From contig JAZQLI010000002.1 in the NCBI GenBank assembly GCA_045542595.1, positions 62,001-126,000 of the forward strand: a stretch of 64,000 bases of DNA. The letters are read 5' to 3'. The notes under the pieces were generated by a model, which did not search any database, was not told the DNA's origin, and was given only the letters and a program-made list of their open reading frames with translations. The position numbers and the translations under genes are program-made. The stretch comes from Scatosoma sp045542595. Its GTDB lineage: Bacteria; Bacillota; Clostridia; Christensenellales; Borkfalkiaceae. Below are positions 24,193 through 33,810 of this stretch, in pieces (the stretch's first letter is position 1; every line of letters starts with the position of its first letter).

Positions 24193-27100
24193 TTAAGCGT
24201 TTTCTTCCACTGCTTCTTCCGCAGGTTCGGTCGCTTCGTTTGCAGCAACGTAGCTACCTACGTATTGCGGCATAACGTTTTTATACGACTTTGTACCCGT
24301 ACCAGCAGGAATGAGTTTACCGATAATAACGTTTTCCTTAAGACCTACGAGATAATCGCGCTTGGTGCGGATAGCCGCTTCGGTAAGCACACGCGACGTT
24401 TCTTGGAAGGACGCCGCCGAAAGGAAGCTGTCGGTTGCAAGCGCGGCTTTGGTAATACCCAAAAGCACACGTTTTGCAAGGGCAGGTCTGCCGCCGTTTG
24501 CCATCGCTTTTGCACTTTCGTCTTGGAAGGTAACCATATCCACAAGCTCGCCAGGTAACAGGTTCGTATCCCCTGCGCTTTCTACGCGAACTTTCTTGAG
24601 CATTTGACGAACGATAATTTCAACGTGTTTATCGTTGATTTCAACGCCTTGCGAACGGTATACGGACTGTACTTGTTCCAAGATATAATCTTGCACGCCT
24701 TTCACACCTTGTACGCGGAGAATGTCTTGAGGGTATACGCTACCTGCGTTAAGCAATACGCCAGGCGTAACCTTTTCGCCTTCTTTTACCTTAATTTCAG
24801 CATTGAACGCAAGCAAGTATTCTTTCTTGAGTTCGCCCGTTGCTTCGTCCATAATCTTGATGCGCTTACTGCCGTCGGAATCGTCAATGGAAACGATACC
24901 TTCCACTTCACAAATGGTAGCAACGCCCTTGGGTTTACGCACTTCGAACAATTCTTCTACACGGGGCAAACCTTGCGTGATGTCCCCCGTAGCGGCGATA
25001 CCGCCCGTGTGGAACGTACGCATAGTAAGCTGCGTACCGGGTTCACCGATAGATTGCGCTGCGATAGTACCAACTGCTTCGCCCACTTGTACAGGGAGCG
25101 TCGTAGCCATATTTTTACCGTAGCACTTCGCGCATACGCCGAACTTGGCCGAACAAGCAAAGATGCTTCTAATAGAAACTTCGGTAAGCCCTGCCGCCAT
25201 GATAGCATCCGCTTCTTTCTCGTCGATAAATTGATTCATACCGACAAGCACTTCGCCCGTTGCAGGGTTTACGATATCTTCCGCTGCAAATCTACCTAAA
25301 ATTCTCGATTTCAAGCCTTCGATTTCCTTGCCGACGGTATCGTAAATAGCTTTAACTTTCATACCTTGCGGCTTTCTACCTACGCAGCAATCATCTTCCC
25401 GAACGATAATTTCGTGAGATACGTCTACAAGACGACGGGTAAGATAACCGGAGTCCGCCGTTTTCAAAGCGGTATCGGTTAAACCTTTACGGCCACCGTG
25501 CGAAGAAATGAAGTATTCGAGAACGGACAAGCCGTTTCTAAAGCACGATTTAACGGGAACTTCAATCTTTTTACCTTGCGGGTTAACCATTAGACCACGC
25601 ATACCTGCAAGCTGCTTAATTTGGTCGATAGAGCCACGCGCACCAGAGTCCGCCATCATCCAAATAGGATTGAACTTATCTTCTTCGCCTTGCTTTTTCA
25701 ACAAGTTTGCCACTTGTTCGGTTGCCGAATCCCATTGCGCGATAACCGCGCCGTAACGTTCTTCTTCGTTGAGTAAACCACGCGCGTATTTCTTCGCGAT
25801 TTTGCCTACTTCCTTTTCCGCGTTTTCTACGATTTCTTCCTTTTCAGGGGGAATTTTCATATCGAATACGGACGTCGTCAAAGCGGCAAGCGTAGAGTAT
25901 TTATAACCCCTTTCTTTCATAGCGTCCAAAACGTAGGAAGCTTTCGGCGCTTTACCCGTTCTGAACGACGCTTCAACGATACGCGACAAGTGCTTCTTGC
26001 CGATAGCACGCGCCTTGCCGATAAATTCGGTATCGAGTTCCAAACGCAAATACGCTTCGGGGGTTTCACGTTTTACAAATCCCAAATCTTGAGGTAAGCC
26101 TTCGTTGTAAATCAAACGGCCGATAGTCGTTTTGATAACACCGATAACTTCGCGTTTGCCCGTCTTTTGATTAAGACGCACTTCCGCCCATTTGATAGGC
26201 GTTTCTCCGTCCTTGTTTTCCACAGGGCAACGGTAAGGCAAAGGCAAATCGTCAAATTTCCCTTCGGGGAGTTCAACTACACGCTTGAGATACATTTCGT
26301 CCTGTTCGTGTGCAATTTTGTTTTGGTATGCCAAAATTGCTTCGTTTTCGGACGAGTATACGGGCGGAATATACACTTCGCCGTCTTCACAGGGACGACC
26401 TTGCGAATCGTATTTCTTACCTTCTTCTTGACGCTTAATGGTTAAGCAGTATGCGCCGATAATCATATCTTGCGTGGGCGACATTACCGATTTACCGTCG
26501 GCAAGTTTCAAAATGTTGTTTGCCGAAAGCATCAAAAATCTTGCTTCCGCTTGCGCTTCTACACTCAAGGGAAGGTGTACAGCCATTTGGTCGCCGTCGA
26601 AGTCGGCGTTGAACGGTCCGCAGACAAGGGGAGAAATTTTAATTGCTCTACCTTCGATAAGCACGGGTTCAAACGCTTGAATGGACAAACGGTGCAACGT
26701 GGGTGCACGGTTCAAAAGTACGGGATGGTCCTTAATAACGTCTTCCAAAACGTTCCAAACCATATCCTTACCGCGTTCTACCGCGCGTTTTGCCGTTTTA
26801 ATGTTGTGGCATTGACCGCTTTCTACAAGGCGCTTCATAATAAACGGCTTGAAGAGTTCGATTGCCATTTCCTTAGGCAAACCGCATTGATAGATTTTGA
26901 GTTCCGGGCCTACGACGATAACCGAACGACCAGAATAGTCTACACGTTTACCCAAAAGGTTTTGACGGAAACGGCCTTGCTTACCGCGAAGCATTGCGGA
27001 AAGGGATTTCAAATCGCGATTAGAAGGACCGGACAACGCCTTGCCTCTTCTGCCGTTATCCACAAGCGCGTCTACCGCTTCTTGCAACATACGTTTTTCG

Positions 27101-27981
27101 TTTTTGATGATCATATCGGGTGCGCCGATTTCCATCATCTTCTTCAAACGGTTGTTACGGTTGATAACACGACGGTACAAATCGTTCAAGTCTGACGTGG
27201 CAAATCTACCGCCGTCGAGTTGTACCATAGGACGGATATCGGGCGGAATAACGGGAAGTACCGTCAAAATCATCCATTCGGGACGGTTACCGCTCTTGCG
27301 GAACGATTCGATAACTTCCAAACGTTTAATCGCTTTAATTGCCTTTTGGCTAGGACCTTTTGCTGCGTTCAAGCCTTCGTCCAAAGCCTTTTTACATTCT
27401 TCACTTTCCTTTTCAAGGTTAACTGCCATCAACAGTTCGCGAATGGACTCTGCACCCATACCCACTTTCAAGCCGGTAACGGACGCGTCGCCGTATCTTT
27501 CTTCGATATCGCGGAGTTGTTTATCGGTGATGACTTGCTTGTATTCAAGCTCTTCCACGCTACCGGGATTGATAACCACGTACGAAGCGAAATAGATAAC
27601 TTGTTCTAATTGCTTCGGGCTCATATTCAAAAGCAAACCGATTTTGGACGGTACGCCCTTGAAATACCAGATATGCGAAACGGGCGCAGCGAGTTCGATA
27701 TGCCCCATTCTTTCACGACGGACTTTCGAACGCGTAATTTCAACGCCGCACTTTTCGCAAACGTGCCCTTTATATTTTACTCTTTTATATTTACCGCAAT
27801 GACATTCCCAATCCTTCATCGGCCCGAAAATCTTTTCGCAGAACAAGCCGTCTTTTTCGGGTTTTTGGGTACGGTAGTTAATCGTTTCGGGTTTGGTAAC
27901 TTCCCCGTACGACCATTCTCTGATTTTTTCAGGAGATGCAATGCTGATTTGAATGGAATTGAAATCGTTTAATTCGTACAT
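24193..27981 (-). CDS. rpoC: RNA polymerase beta' subunit
   Basis: 1262 aa, a full-length firmicute-type beta' chain. N-terminal zinc ribbon CHCGKYKRVKYKGHVCEKCG; catalytic magnesium loop NADFDGDQMAVH; bridge-helix/trigger-loop region with GLMVNPQGK and QSIGEPGTQLTMRTFHTGG; second zinc cluster CAKFGVCAKCYG. The very C-terminus is a short Glu/Ala tail (ATEPAEEAVEENA). It follows rpoB by 12 nt and ends at a strong terminator. Confidence 0.98.
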   Translation of the reverse strand: MYELNDFNSIQISIASPEKIREWSYGEVTKPETINYRTQKPEKDGLFCEKIFGPMKDWECHCGKYKRVKYKGHVCEKCGVEITRSKVRRERMGHIELAAPVSHIWYFKGVPSKIGLLLNMSPKQLEQVIYFASYVVINPGSVEELEYKQVITDKQLRDIEERYGDASVTGLKVGMGAESIRELLMAVNLEKESEECKKALDEGLNAAKGPSQKAIKAIKRLEVIESFRKSGNRPEWMILTVLPVIPPDIRPMVQLDGGRFATSDLNDLYRRVINRNNRLKKMMEIGAPDMIIKNEKRMLQEAVDALVDNGRRGKALSGPSNRDLKSLSAMLRGKQGRFRQNLLGKRVDYSGRSVIVVGPELKIYQCGLPKEMAIELFKPFIMKRLVESGQCHNIKTAKRAVERGKDMVWNVLEDVIKDHPVLLNRAPTLHRLSIQAFEPVLIEGRAIKISPLVCGPFNADFDGDQMAVHLPLSVEAQAEARFLMLSANNILKLADGKSVMSPTQDMIIGAYCLTIKRQEEGKKYDSQGRPCEDGEVYIPPVYSSENEAILAYQNKIAHEQDEMYLKRVVELPEGKFDDLPLPYRCPVENKDGETPIKWAEVRLNQKTGKREVIGVIKTTIGRLIYNEGLPQDLGFVKRETPEAYLRLELDTEFIGKARAIGKKHLSRIVEASFRTGKAPKASYVLDAMKERGYKYSTLAALTTSVFDMKIPPEKEEIVENAEKEVGKIAKKYARGLLNEEERYGAVIAQWDSATEQVANLLKKQGEEDKFNPIWMMADSGARGSIDQIKQLAGMRGLMVNPQGKKIEVPVKSCFRNGLSVLEYFISSHGGRKGLTDTALKTADSGYLTRRLVDVSHEIIVREDDCCVGRKPQGMKVKAIYDTVGKEIEGLKSRILGRFAAEDIVNPATGEVLVGMNQFIDEKEADAIMAAGLTEVSIRSIFACSAKFGVCAKCYGKNMATTLPVQVGEAVGTIAAQSIGEPGTQLTMRTFHTGGIAATGDITQGLPRVEELFEVRKPKGVATICEVEGIVSIDDSDGSKRIKIMDEATGELKKEYLLAFNAEIKVKEGEKVTPGVLLNAGSVYPQDILRVQGVKGVQDYILEQVQSVYRSQGVEINDKHVEIIVRQMLKKVRVESAGDTNLLPGELVDMVTFQDESAKAMANGGRPALAKRVLLGITKAALATDSFLSAASFQETSRVLTEAAIRTKRDYLVGLKENVIIGKLIPAGTGTKSYKNVMPQYVGSYVAANEATEPAEEAVEENA

Positions 27982-27993
27982 AGTATTACCTCC

Positions 27994-30900
27994 TTATTCT
28001 TCATCGCCGAAGTCTTCGTCGTCTTCGTCTTCAAACAGTTTGCCAAAGCCGAACGTATCGTCGTCTTCGTCTTCAAACGCTTCGTCTTCTTCCGCGTTAT
28101 CCGAAGTGAAACCGTCTTCTTCATCGTCTTCTTCGTCTTCGAAAATAGACTTCACGTCGAATTCTTCTTCGTCGTCTTCGTCGTCGCCTTCGTCTACGTT
28201 GAAGTCGATTTCTTCCAGTTCTTCTTCCTTCAAGCTATCGATACGGCTTGCCGCGTTATCCGCCGCTTCCTCTTCTTCCTCGAATTCGCGAATGATGAGT
28301 TCGTCGCCCGATTCGGTAAGCACTTTCACATCAAGCGCCAAGCTTTGCAATTCTTTCAAGAGCACCTTAAATGCTTCGGGAATGCCCGGTTCGGAAATGT
28401 TTTCGCCGCGAACGATAGATTCGTACGTCTTCACACGACCTACTACGTCGTCCGATTTTACGGTAAGGATTTCTTGCAAGATGTGCGCCGCGCCGTATGC
28501 TTCCAGCGCCCAAACTTCCATTTCACCAAAACGTTGACCGCCGAATTGCGCTTTACCGCCCAAAGGCTGTTGCGTTACCAAGCTGTAAGGCCCGATAGCA
28601 CGCGCGTGAATTTTATCGTCAACAAGGTGGATAAGCTTAATCATATATTGTACGCCGATAGTAACGCGGTTTTCAAACGCTTCACCCGTTCTACCGTCGA
28701 ACACTTGGAACTTACCGTCGACGTTGCCGTCGGGGTTCAACAAGTTGTTTTCACGGAACATCGTTTCCAAATCTTTTTCCGTCGCGCCGTCGAATACGGG
28801 AGTAGCAATCTTCCAACCGAGTTGTTTACATACGTAACCAAGGTGCACTTCAAGTACCTGACCGATATTCATACGCGAAGGAACGCCCAAGGGGTTGAGC
28901 AAAATTTGCAAAGGCGTACCGTCGGCAAGGAAAGGCATATCCGCTTGCGAAAGCACGCGGGAAATAACGCCCTTATTACCATGGCGGCCTGCCATCTTGT
29001 CGCCCACTTGAATTTTACGTTTTTGCGCGATATATACGCGAACGAGTTTATTTACGCCCGGTTCAAGTTCGTCTTTGTTCTCACGGGTGAATACTTTAAC
29101 GTCTACAACGACACCGCCTTCACCGTGGGGAACTTTCAAGGAAGTATCTCTTACTTCTCTCGATTTTTCACCGAAGATTGCGCGGAGCAATCTTTCTTCG
29201 GGCGTAAGTTCCGCTTCGCCCTTAGGCGAAACTTTACCAACGAGAATATCGCCGCTGGAAATTTCCGCACCGATACGGATAATACCGTCTTCGTCCAAAT
29301 CTTTCAAAGCGTCGTCGCCTACGTTAGGGATATCACGCGTAATTTCTTCAGGACCGAGTTTGGTATCTCTCGCTTCCGTTTCGTATTCTTCAATGTGAAT
29401 GGACGTGAACACGTCGTCTTGCACCAACTTTTCGGAGAGCAAGATAGCGTCTTCATAGTTGTAGCCTTCCCATTCCATATAGCCGATAAGAATGTTTTTA
29501 CCGAGTGCTAATTCCCCATTGTTGGTGGAAGGCCCGTCGGCGATAATTTCGCCTTTCGCCACTCTGTCGCCCGTCGAAACGATAGGACGTTGATTTAAGC
29601 ACGTACCTGCGTTGGAACGTTCGAATTTCTTCAAAGGATATTCGGTAATATTGCCGTCGTCTTCACGGATTTTAATGCAGTTAGACGCACAACCTACCAC
29701 AACGCCGGCTTCTTTCGCCGTTACGATAACGCCCGAATATTGCGCGATAGAACTTTCAATACCCGTTGCTACGATAGCCGATTCCGTCTTCAAAAGGGGC
29801 ACGGCTTGACGTTGCATGTTCGAGCCCATCAACGCACGGTTGGTATCGTCGTTTTCAAGGAAAGGAATAAGCGCCGCCGCAACCGAAACAAGCTGCTTGG
29901 GCGAAACGTCCATATAGTCCATCTTTTCACGGGGCATTTCGGTAATGTCGTTTTGATGACGGCAACCTACGCGCTCGTTGATAAACTTACCTTCTTCGTC
30001 CAACGGTTCGTTGGCTTGCGCTACGATATATTTGTCTTCTTCGTCCGCCGTAAGATAGTCTACGTGCGTGGTAACCACACCCGTGTCTTTATCTACTCTT
30101 CTATACGGACTCATAATAAAGCCGTATTCGTTTACGCGTGCAAACGTAGCAAGCGACGTAATAAGACCGATATTTTGACCTTCAGGCGTTTCGATAGGAC
30201 ACATACGACCGTAATGGGTATGGTGAATATCACGCACTTCGAAGGTGGCTCTATCACGGTTCAAACCGCCAGGACCGAGCGCGGAGAGTTTACGCTTGTG
30301 CGTAAGTTCTGCAATGGGGTTGGTTTGGTCCATAAATTGCGACAACTGCGACGAGCCGAAGAATTCACGGATGACCGCCGATACGGGACGGATATTGATA
30401 AGGGCAGACGGCGTAATTTCCATAGGGTCTTGCGTGGCCATTCTTTCCTTAATCAATCTTTCCAAACGCGCGATACCCACGCGGAGTTGGTTTTGTAACA
30501 ATTCGCCTACCGAGCGAACACGACGGTTGCCCAAGTGGTCGATATTATCAATCGTACCGATACCGTACTTCAAATCAAGGTTGGTGGAAATGGACGCAAC
30601 GATATCGTCTACGGTTACGTGCTTATGGCAAAGCTTGTCGATAAGCGGACGCATTTCCTTCTTTTGCGCCTTGGTAGGAACGGGATGTTCGCTGAACAAA
30701 ATTTCGTGGAAGAGCTTACAAGCCGCAACAAATTTACGGCGGTTATCCCTTCTCTTTTCTCTGTTTTTCGTTTCTTCGGGTTTTTCATCCGGTTCTTCCG
30801 CTTTTTCTTGCGTGTAGTAAAGCGCGTTGATATCGTCGATATATTTTTCCGCAACTTCTTCTACGCTCAACGTAGCGCATTCTTCCGCGAGAAGCTTAGA

Positions 30901-32034
30901 GAATTTATAGTTGGGATAATATACGGTGGGAAGCAAACCGAAATCCTTGGCGCGCGCCGCGATGGGCACGTCCGAAATTTCCGCGAAGTCTACGGTGTTG
31001 TTTGCGATAATCTTATGCTTGATTTCGCCTTCTTCCGCGTCGTCTACCAACACGAACACTTCGTTAATACCGCAGTTTTGAATGTCTTTTGCTTGCTTTT
31101 CGGAAATTCTCTCCCCTTCTTGTGCGAGAATTTCACCCGTTTCAGGGTTGACGATAGCGTTTGCTACGCGGCAACCGGGCAAACGGTAAGCAAGGTTCAA
31201 CTTTTTATTATATTTGTATCTGCCCACTTTGGCTACGTCGTAACGACGGGGGTCGAAGAACAAATTATAAAGGTGCGTACGCACCGCGTCTTCCGTAGGC
31301 GCGTCGCCAGGACGAAGACGGATATACAATTCACGCAAGCCGTCCGATTCTGATTTCGCAGTATCTTTTGCAAGCGTAGCCGCGATAATTTTATCCCCTT
31401 CGAACAAATCTTCGATGGCACGGTTCGAACCGAAACCGAGCGCACGCAAAAGCACCGTAGCGCAAAGCTTCTTCTTTCTGTCTACGCGCACGTACAAAGC
31501 GTCTTGCGCGTCTTGTTCAAGTTCTAACCAAGCGCCGCGATTGGGCATTACGGTAGTATCGAACATTTCCTTGCCCGTTTTATCCTTACGCGAAGCGTTA
31601 TAAACGCCGGGCGAACGAACGAGCTGAGAAACGATAACACGTTCTGCACCGTTGATGATAAACGCGCCGTTTTCCGTCATCGTAGGGATATCGCCCATAA
31701 ACACTTCTTGGTCGAGAACTTCGTTCTTGACTTTGTTTACAAGGCGCACCTTAACGCGAAGCGGCAACGCGTACGTAGCATCACGCGTACGACACTCTTT
31801 TTCGTCATACTTGGGTTTGTCGCCAAATCTGTGCTCTAAAAAGTAGAGCTCAAAGTGGTCGGAGTAGTCGGTAATCGGGGAGAAATCTTCAAAGACTTCG
31901 TCGATACCTTCTTCAATGAAGGCTCTGTAGCTGTCTTTTTGGATTTCAACGAGATCGGGAATATCGATAACTTCGTTAATTTTCCCAAATTTCCGTCTTT
32001 CGGTTTTGCCGTACTTTGAAATAGGTAAATCCAT
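27994..32034 (-). CDS. rpoB: RNA polymerase beta subunit with long acidic tail
   Basis: 1346 aa. Core beta motifs are present, including the rifampicin region SSQLSQFMDQTNPIAELTHK and GDKMAGRHGNKG. After LALDVKVLTESGDELIIR the chain continues with about 97 residues, 55 of them Asp or Glu, to the C-terminus; firmicute RpoB usually ends within 20-60 acidic residues of this point. A Phe-containing motif with F-G-K-L-F or K-S-I-F recurs in the tail. GGAGC lies 10 nt before the ATG. rplJ and rplL are not upstream, unlike the classic order. Confidence 0.98.
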   Translation of the reverse strand: MDLPISKYGKTERRKFGKINEVIDIPDLVEIQKDSYRAFIEEGIDEVFEDFSPITDYSDHFELYFLEHRFGDKPKYDEKECRTRDATYALPLRVKVRLVNKVKNEVLDQEVFMGDIPTMTENGAFIINGAERVIVSQLVRSPGVYNASRKDKTGKEMFDTTVMPNRGAWLELEQDAQDALYVRVDRKKKLCATVLLRALGFGSNRAIEDLFEGDKIIAATLAKDTAKSESDGLRELYIRLRPGDAPTEDAVRTHLYNLFFDPRRYDVAKVGRYKYNKKLNLAYRLPGCRVANAIVNPETGEILAQEGERISEKQAKDIQNCGINEVFVLVDDAEEGEIKHKIIANNTVDFAEISDVPIAARAKDFGLLPTVYYPNYKFSKLLAEECATLSVEEVAEKYIDDINALYYTQEKAEEPDEKPEETKNREKRRDNRRKFVAACKLFHEILFSEHPVPTKAQKKEMRPLIDKLCHKHVTVDDIVASISTNLDLKYGIGTIDNIDHLGNRRVRSVGELLQNQLRVGIARLERLIKERMATQDPMEITPSALINIRPVSAVIREFFGSSQLSQFMDQTNPIAELTHKRKLSALGPGGLNRDRATFEVRDIHHTHYGRMCPIETPEGQNIGLITSLATFARVNEYGFIMSPYRRVDKDTGVVTTHVDYLTADEEDKYIVAQANEPLDEEGKFINERVGCRHQNDITEMPREKMDYMDVSPKQLVSVAAALIPFLENDDTNRALMGSNMQRQAVPLLKTESAIVATGIESSIAQYSGVIVTAKEAGVVVGCASNCIKIREDDGNITEYPLKKFERSNAGTCLNQRPIVSTGDRVAKGEIIADGPSTNNGELALGKNILIGYMEWEGYNYEDAILLSEKLVQDDVFTSIHIEEYETEARDTKLGPEEITRDIPNVGDDALKDLDEDGIIRIGAEISSGDILVGKVSPKGEAELTPEERLLRAIFGEKSREVRDTSLKVPHGEGGVVVDVKVFTRENKDELEPGVNKLVRVYIAQKRKIQVGDKMAGRHGNKGVISRVLSQADMPFLADGTPLQILLNPLGVPSRMNIGQVLEVHLGYVCKQLGWKIATPVFDGATEKDLETMFRENNLLNPDGNVDGKFQVFDGRTGEAFENRVTIGVQYMIKLIHLVDDKIHARAIGPYSLVTQQPLGGKAQFGGQRFGEMEVWALEAYGAAHILQEILTVKSDDVVGRVKTYESIVRGENISEPGIPEAFKVLLKELQSLALDVKVLTESGDELIIREFEEEEEAADNAASRIDSLKEEELEEIDFNVDEGDDEDDEEEFDVKSIFEDEEDDEEDGFTSDNAEEDEAFEDEDDDTFGFGKLFEDEDDEDFGDEE

Positions 32035-32141
32035 TTGTTGTAATTGCTCCTTACATATTTTTTTTAGCGATTTACCGAGTATATCTTTTCATCGATAAAA
32101 ATCGAATTTTTACGTCTTTTTATTTTTTTTGTCCGTTATGC

Positions 32142-32170
32142 TTTACATTTGCGTGTTTTTGCGGTATAAT
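32142..32170 (+). promoter_or_regulatory. Predicted sigma-A promoter of rqcP-ispDF-radA
   Basis: TTTACA (32142-32147), 17-nt spacer, TATAAT (32165-32170). It gives a 5' leader of about 260 nt before rqcP, antisense to the rpoB leader. Confidence 0.75.
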
Positions 32171-32312
32171 AATTACGACGCTTATAGGTTGTCCGTCTCG
32201 TTTTTTTCCTTATTTTTCAAGGGATAGCGCGCGTTTTTCTTTCTTTTTTTATAGCCGAAAAACAATCGCCGAGCGACATTACGCCATATTAAGCATAATA
32301 ATACATTATTTA

Positions 32313-32341
32313 ATTATATCCTTCCGCAAAAAAGAAGTCAA
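32313..32341 (-). promoter_or_regulatory. Predicted sigma-A promoter of rpoBC
   Basis: TTGACT (32336-32341), 17-nt spacer, TATAAT (32313-32318), giving a leader of about 270 nt before rpoB. Confidence 0.8.
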
Positions 32342-32400
32342 GCATTTTTTTGCCCTGTTTTCGTTTTTTTTATTTTTTTTCTTTTTTACGGCAGGAAAAA

Positions 32401-32419
32401 ACCGCTGTTTTTCGGCGGT
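32401..32419 (-). terminator. Hairpin before rqcP, terminator-like on the minus strand
   Basis: 7-bp stem ACCGCTG / CGGCGGT (one G-U) around TTTTT. On the minus strand it is followed by six T, so it could shield the rpoBC promoter from antisense reading of rqcP; on the plus strand it sits just before the rqcP ribosome site. Confidence 0.4.
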
Positions 32420-32434
32420 AAAAGGTAGGTGTAT

Positions 32435-32677
32435 ATGAGAATCGACAAATTTTTGAAAGTTTCGCGTATTTTAAAACGCCGTACGGTAGCCCAAGAAGCT
32501 TGCGGCGAAGACAAAGTACTTATCAACGGCAAAACCGCAAAGCCGTCCACCGCCGTTAAAATAGGCGACGAAATCGAAGTGCTGTACGCCGCAGGAAGTT
32601 TAAAAATACGCGTTTTAAATATTAAGGAAACGGTAAAAAAAGAAGAGGCGGCAAGCCTTTACGAGGTGATTTTATGA
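32435..32677 (+). CDS. rqcP: RqcP (YabO) S4-domain RNA-binding protein
   Basis: 80 aa, a single S4 domain: MRIDKFLKVSRILKRRTVAQ, then VLINGKTAKPSTAVKIGDEI. This is the RqcP/YabO family, which holds tRNA on the 50S subunit during poly-alanine tailing in bacterial ribosome quality control (HslR is the proteobacterial relative). Start taken at the ATG, with AGGTAGG 5 nt upstream; the in-frame GTG at 32429 overlaps that ribosome site. The stop overlaps the ispDF ATG (ATGA). Confidence 0.88.
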   Translation: MRIDKFLKVSRILKRRTVAQEACGEDKVLINGKTAKPSTAVKIGDEIEVLYAAGSLKIRVLNIKETVKKEEAASLYEVIL

Positions 32678-33801
32678 GCTATACCATCGGCGTATTAATT
32701 TGCGCGGCAGGCAAAGGCTTTCGCGCAGGCTTTGAAAAGAATAAATTACTCGTTCCCCTGCAAGGCGAACGGGTACTTAAAAAAACTCTCTCCGCGTTCG
32801 ATTTTCCGCTTATCGACGAAATCGTCGTGGCTTGTTCGGCAGATGATATCGAAGAAATAAACTCGCTTTGCCAACCGTTTACCAGAACCAAAACGGTGCT
32901 CGGCGGCGCAACGCGCGGCGAATCGGTGCATAACGCACTCAAAGAAATGCAATCGGATATCGTACTCATTCACGACGGAGCAAGACCGTTCGTTACGCGA
33001 GAGAGCATTGAAAACTGTATCCAAAGCGTAAAGGCGTTTGGTAGCGGTATTTGCGCTATCCCCTGTGCCGACACGGTAGCCGTATGTGAAAACGGCGTTA
33101 TCCAAAGCGTACCCAACCGCGATACTATGTGGCAAATACAAACGCCGCAAGGATTTTTCCGTGAAAATATTCTCTTTGCATACGAACGCGCGGCGGAGAA
33201 CGGTGAAACGTCCTTCACCGACGATTCTTCCGTGTTCGCGCACTATTGCGGCAAGCCCCGTCTTTGCGCGGGCGCGCGCAATAATATAAAACTGACGTAC
33301 GCGCAGGATTTTCAAACGCAAACGGCGCGTTGCGGCTTTGGAGTGGATACGCACGCCTTTGGCAAAGAGCAGGATTATATTATGCTCGGCGGAGTGAAAA
33401 TTCCTTCGCACAGCGGACTTATCGCGCATAGCGACGGCGACGTGTTGGTGCACGCGCTTATGGACGCACTCTTGTCGGCGGCAGGACTCAAGGATATCGG
33501 ATTTTACTTCCCCGATAACAATGAACAATGGAGAAATGCCGATTCTATGCAAATGTTGCAAACGGTAATGGGCTATATTGCCGAACGCGGCTATGCGCTG
33601 CAAAACGTATCCATTGCCATTCAGGCAGAAAAACCCCGTTTAGCAAAATACATAGACGAGATGAAAAACCACCTTGCGAGTGCGCTTGCAATAGACCCCA
33701 ACGCCGTGGGCATTACCGCCGGCACGAACGAAGGCTTGGGGTACGTGGGCGAAGGCAAGGGTATTACCGTCAACGCCTACGTATTATTAAAGAACGTATA
33801 A
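32674..33801 (+). CDS. ispDF: Bifunctional IspD-IspF (MEP isoprenoid pathway)
   Basis: 375 aa fusion. Residues 1 to about 215 are IspD (MEP cytidylyltransferase: AAGKGFRAGFEKNKLLVPL, HDGARPFV, TPQGF). Residues about 217-375 are IspF (MECDP synthase: GFGVDTHAF with the metal Asp-x-His, SDGDVLVHALMDALL, ITAGTNEGLG). The two steps are not consecutive; IspE acts between them and is not in the window. Fused IspDF is known in alpha- and epsilon-proteobacteria and some other bacteria; most Firmicutes keep two genes. Translationally coupled to rqcP. Confidence 0.95.
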   Translation: MSYTIGVLICAAGKGFRAGFEKNKLLVPLQGERVLKKTLSAFDFPLIDEIVVACSADDIEEINSLCQPFTRTKTVLGGATRGESVHNALKEMQSDIVLIHDGARPFVTRESIENCIQSVKAFGSGICAIPCADTVAVCENGVIQSVPNRDTMWQIQTPQGFFRENILFAYERAAENGETSFTDDSSVFAHYCGKPRLCAGARNNIKLTYAQDFQTQTARCGFGVDTHAFGKEQDYIMLGGVKIPSHSGLIAHSDGDVLVHALMDALLSAAGLKDIGFYFPDNNEQWRNADSMQMLQTVMGYIAERGYALQNVSIAIQAEKPRLAKYIDEMKNHLASALAIDPNAVGITAGTNEGLGYVGEGKGITVNAYVLLKNV

Positions 33802-33810
33802 GGAGTTTCT

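Larger units (their letters stand above)
32035..32434. promoter_or_regulatory. 400-nt rpoB/rqcP intergenic region with face-to-face promoters
   Basis: No gene is seen. It holds a minus-strand promoter (32313-32341) for rpoBC and a plus-strand promoter (32142-32170) for rqcP; each lies downstream of the other's start, so predicted transcripts overlap as antisense over about 32177-32306. The rest is strongly T/A-rich with homopolymer runs. Confidence 0.7.

Noticed and set aside
27953..28537. Plus-strand open frame rich in serine runs
   Set aside because: It is the shadow of the Asp/Glu codons (GAA, GAC) of the RpoB acidic tail read on the other strand; it has no promoter or ribosome site.
31415..31450. 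tRNA-like TTCGAA motif
   Set aside because: It lies inside rpoB coding sequence and no cloverleaf can be drawn around it; no tRNA gene is seen in the window.
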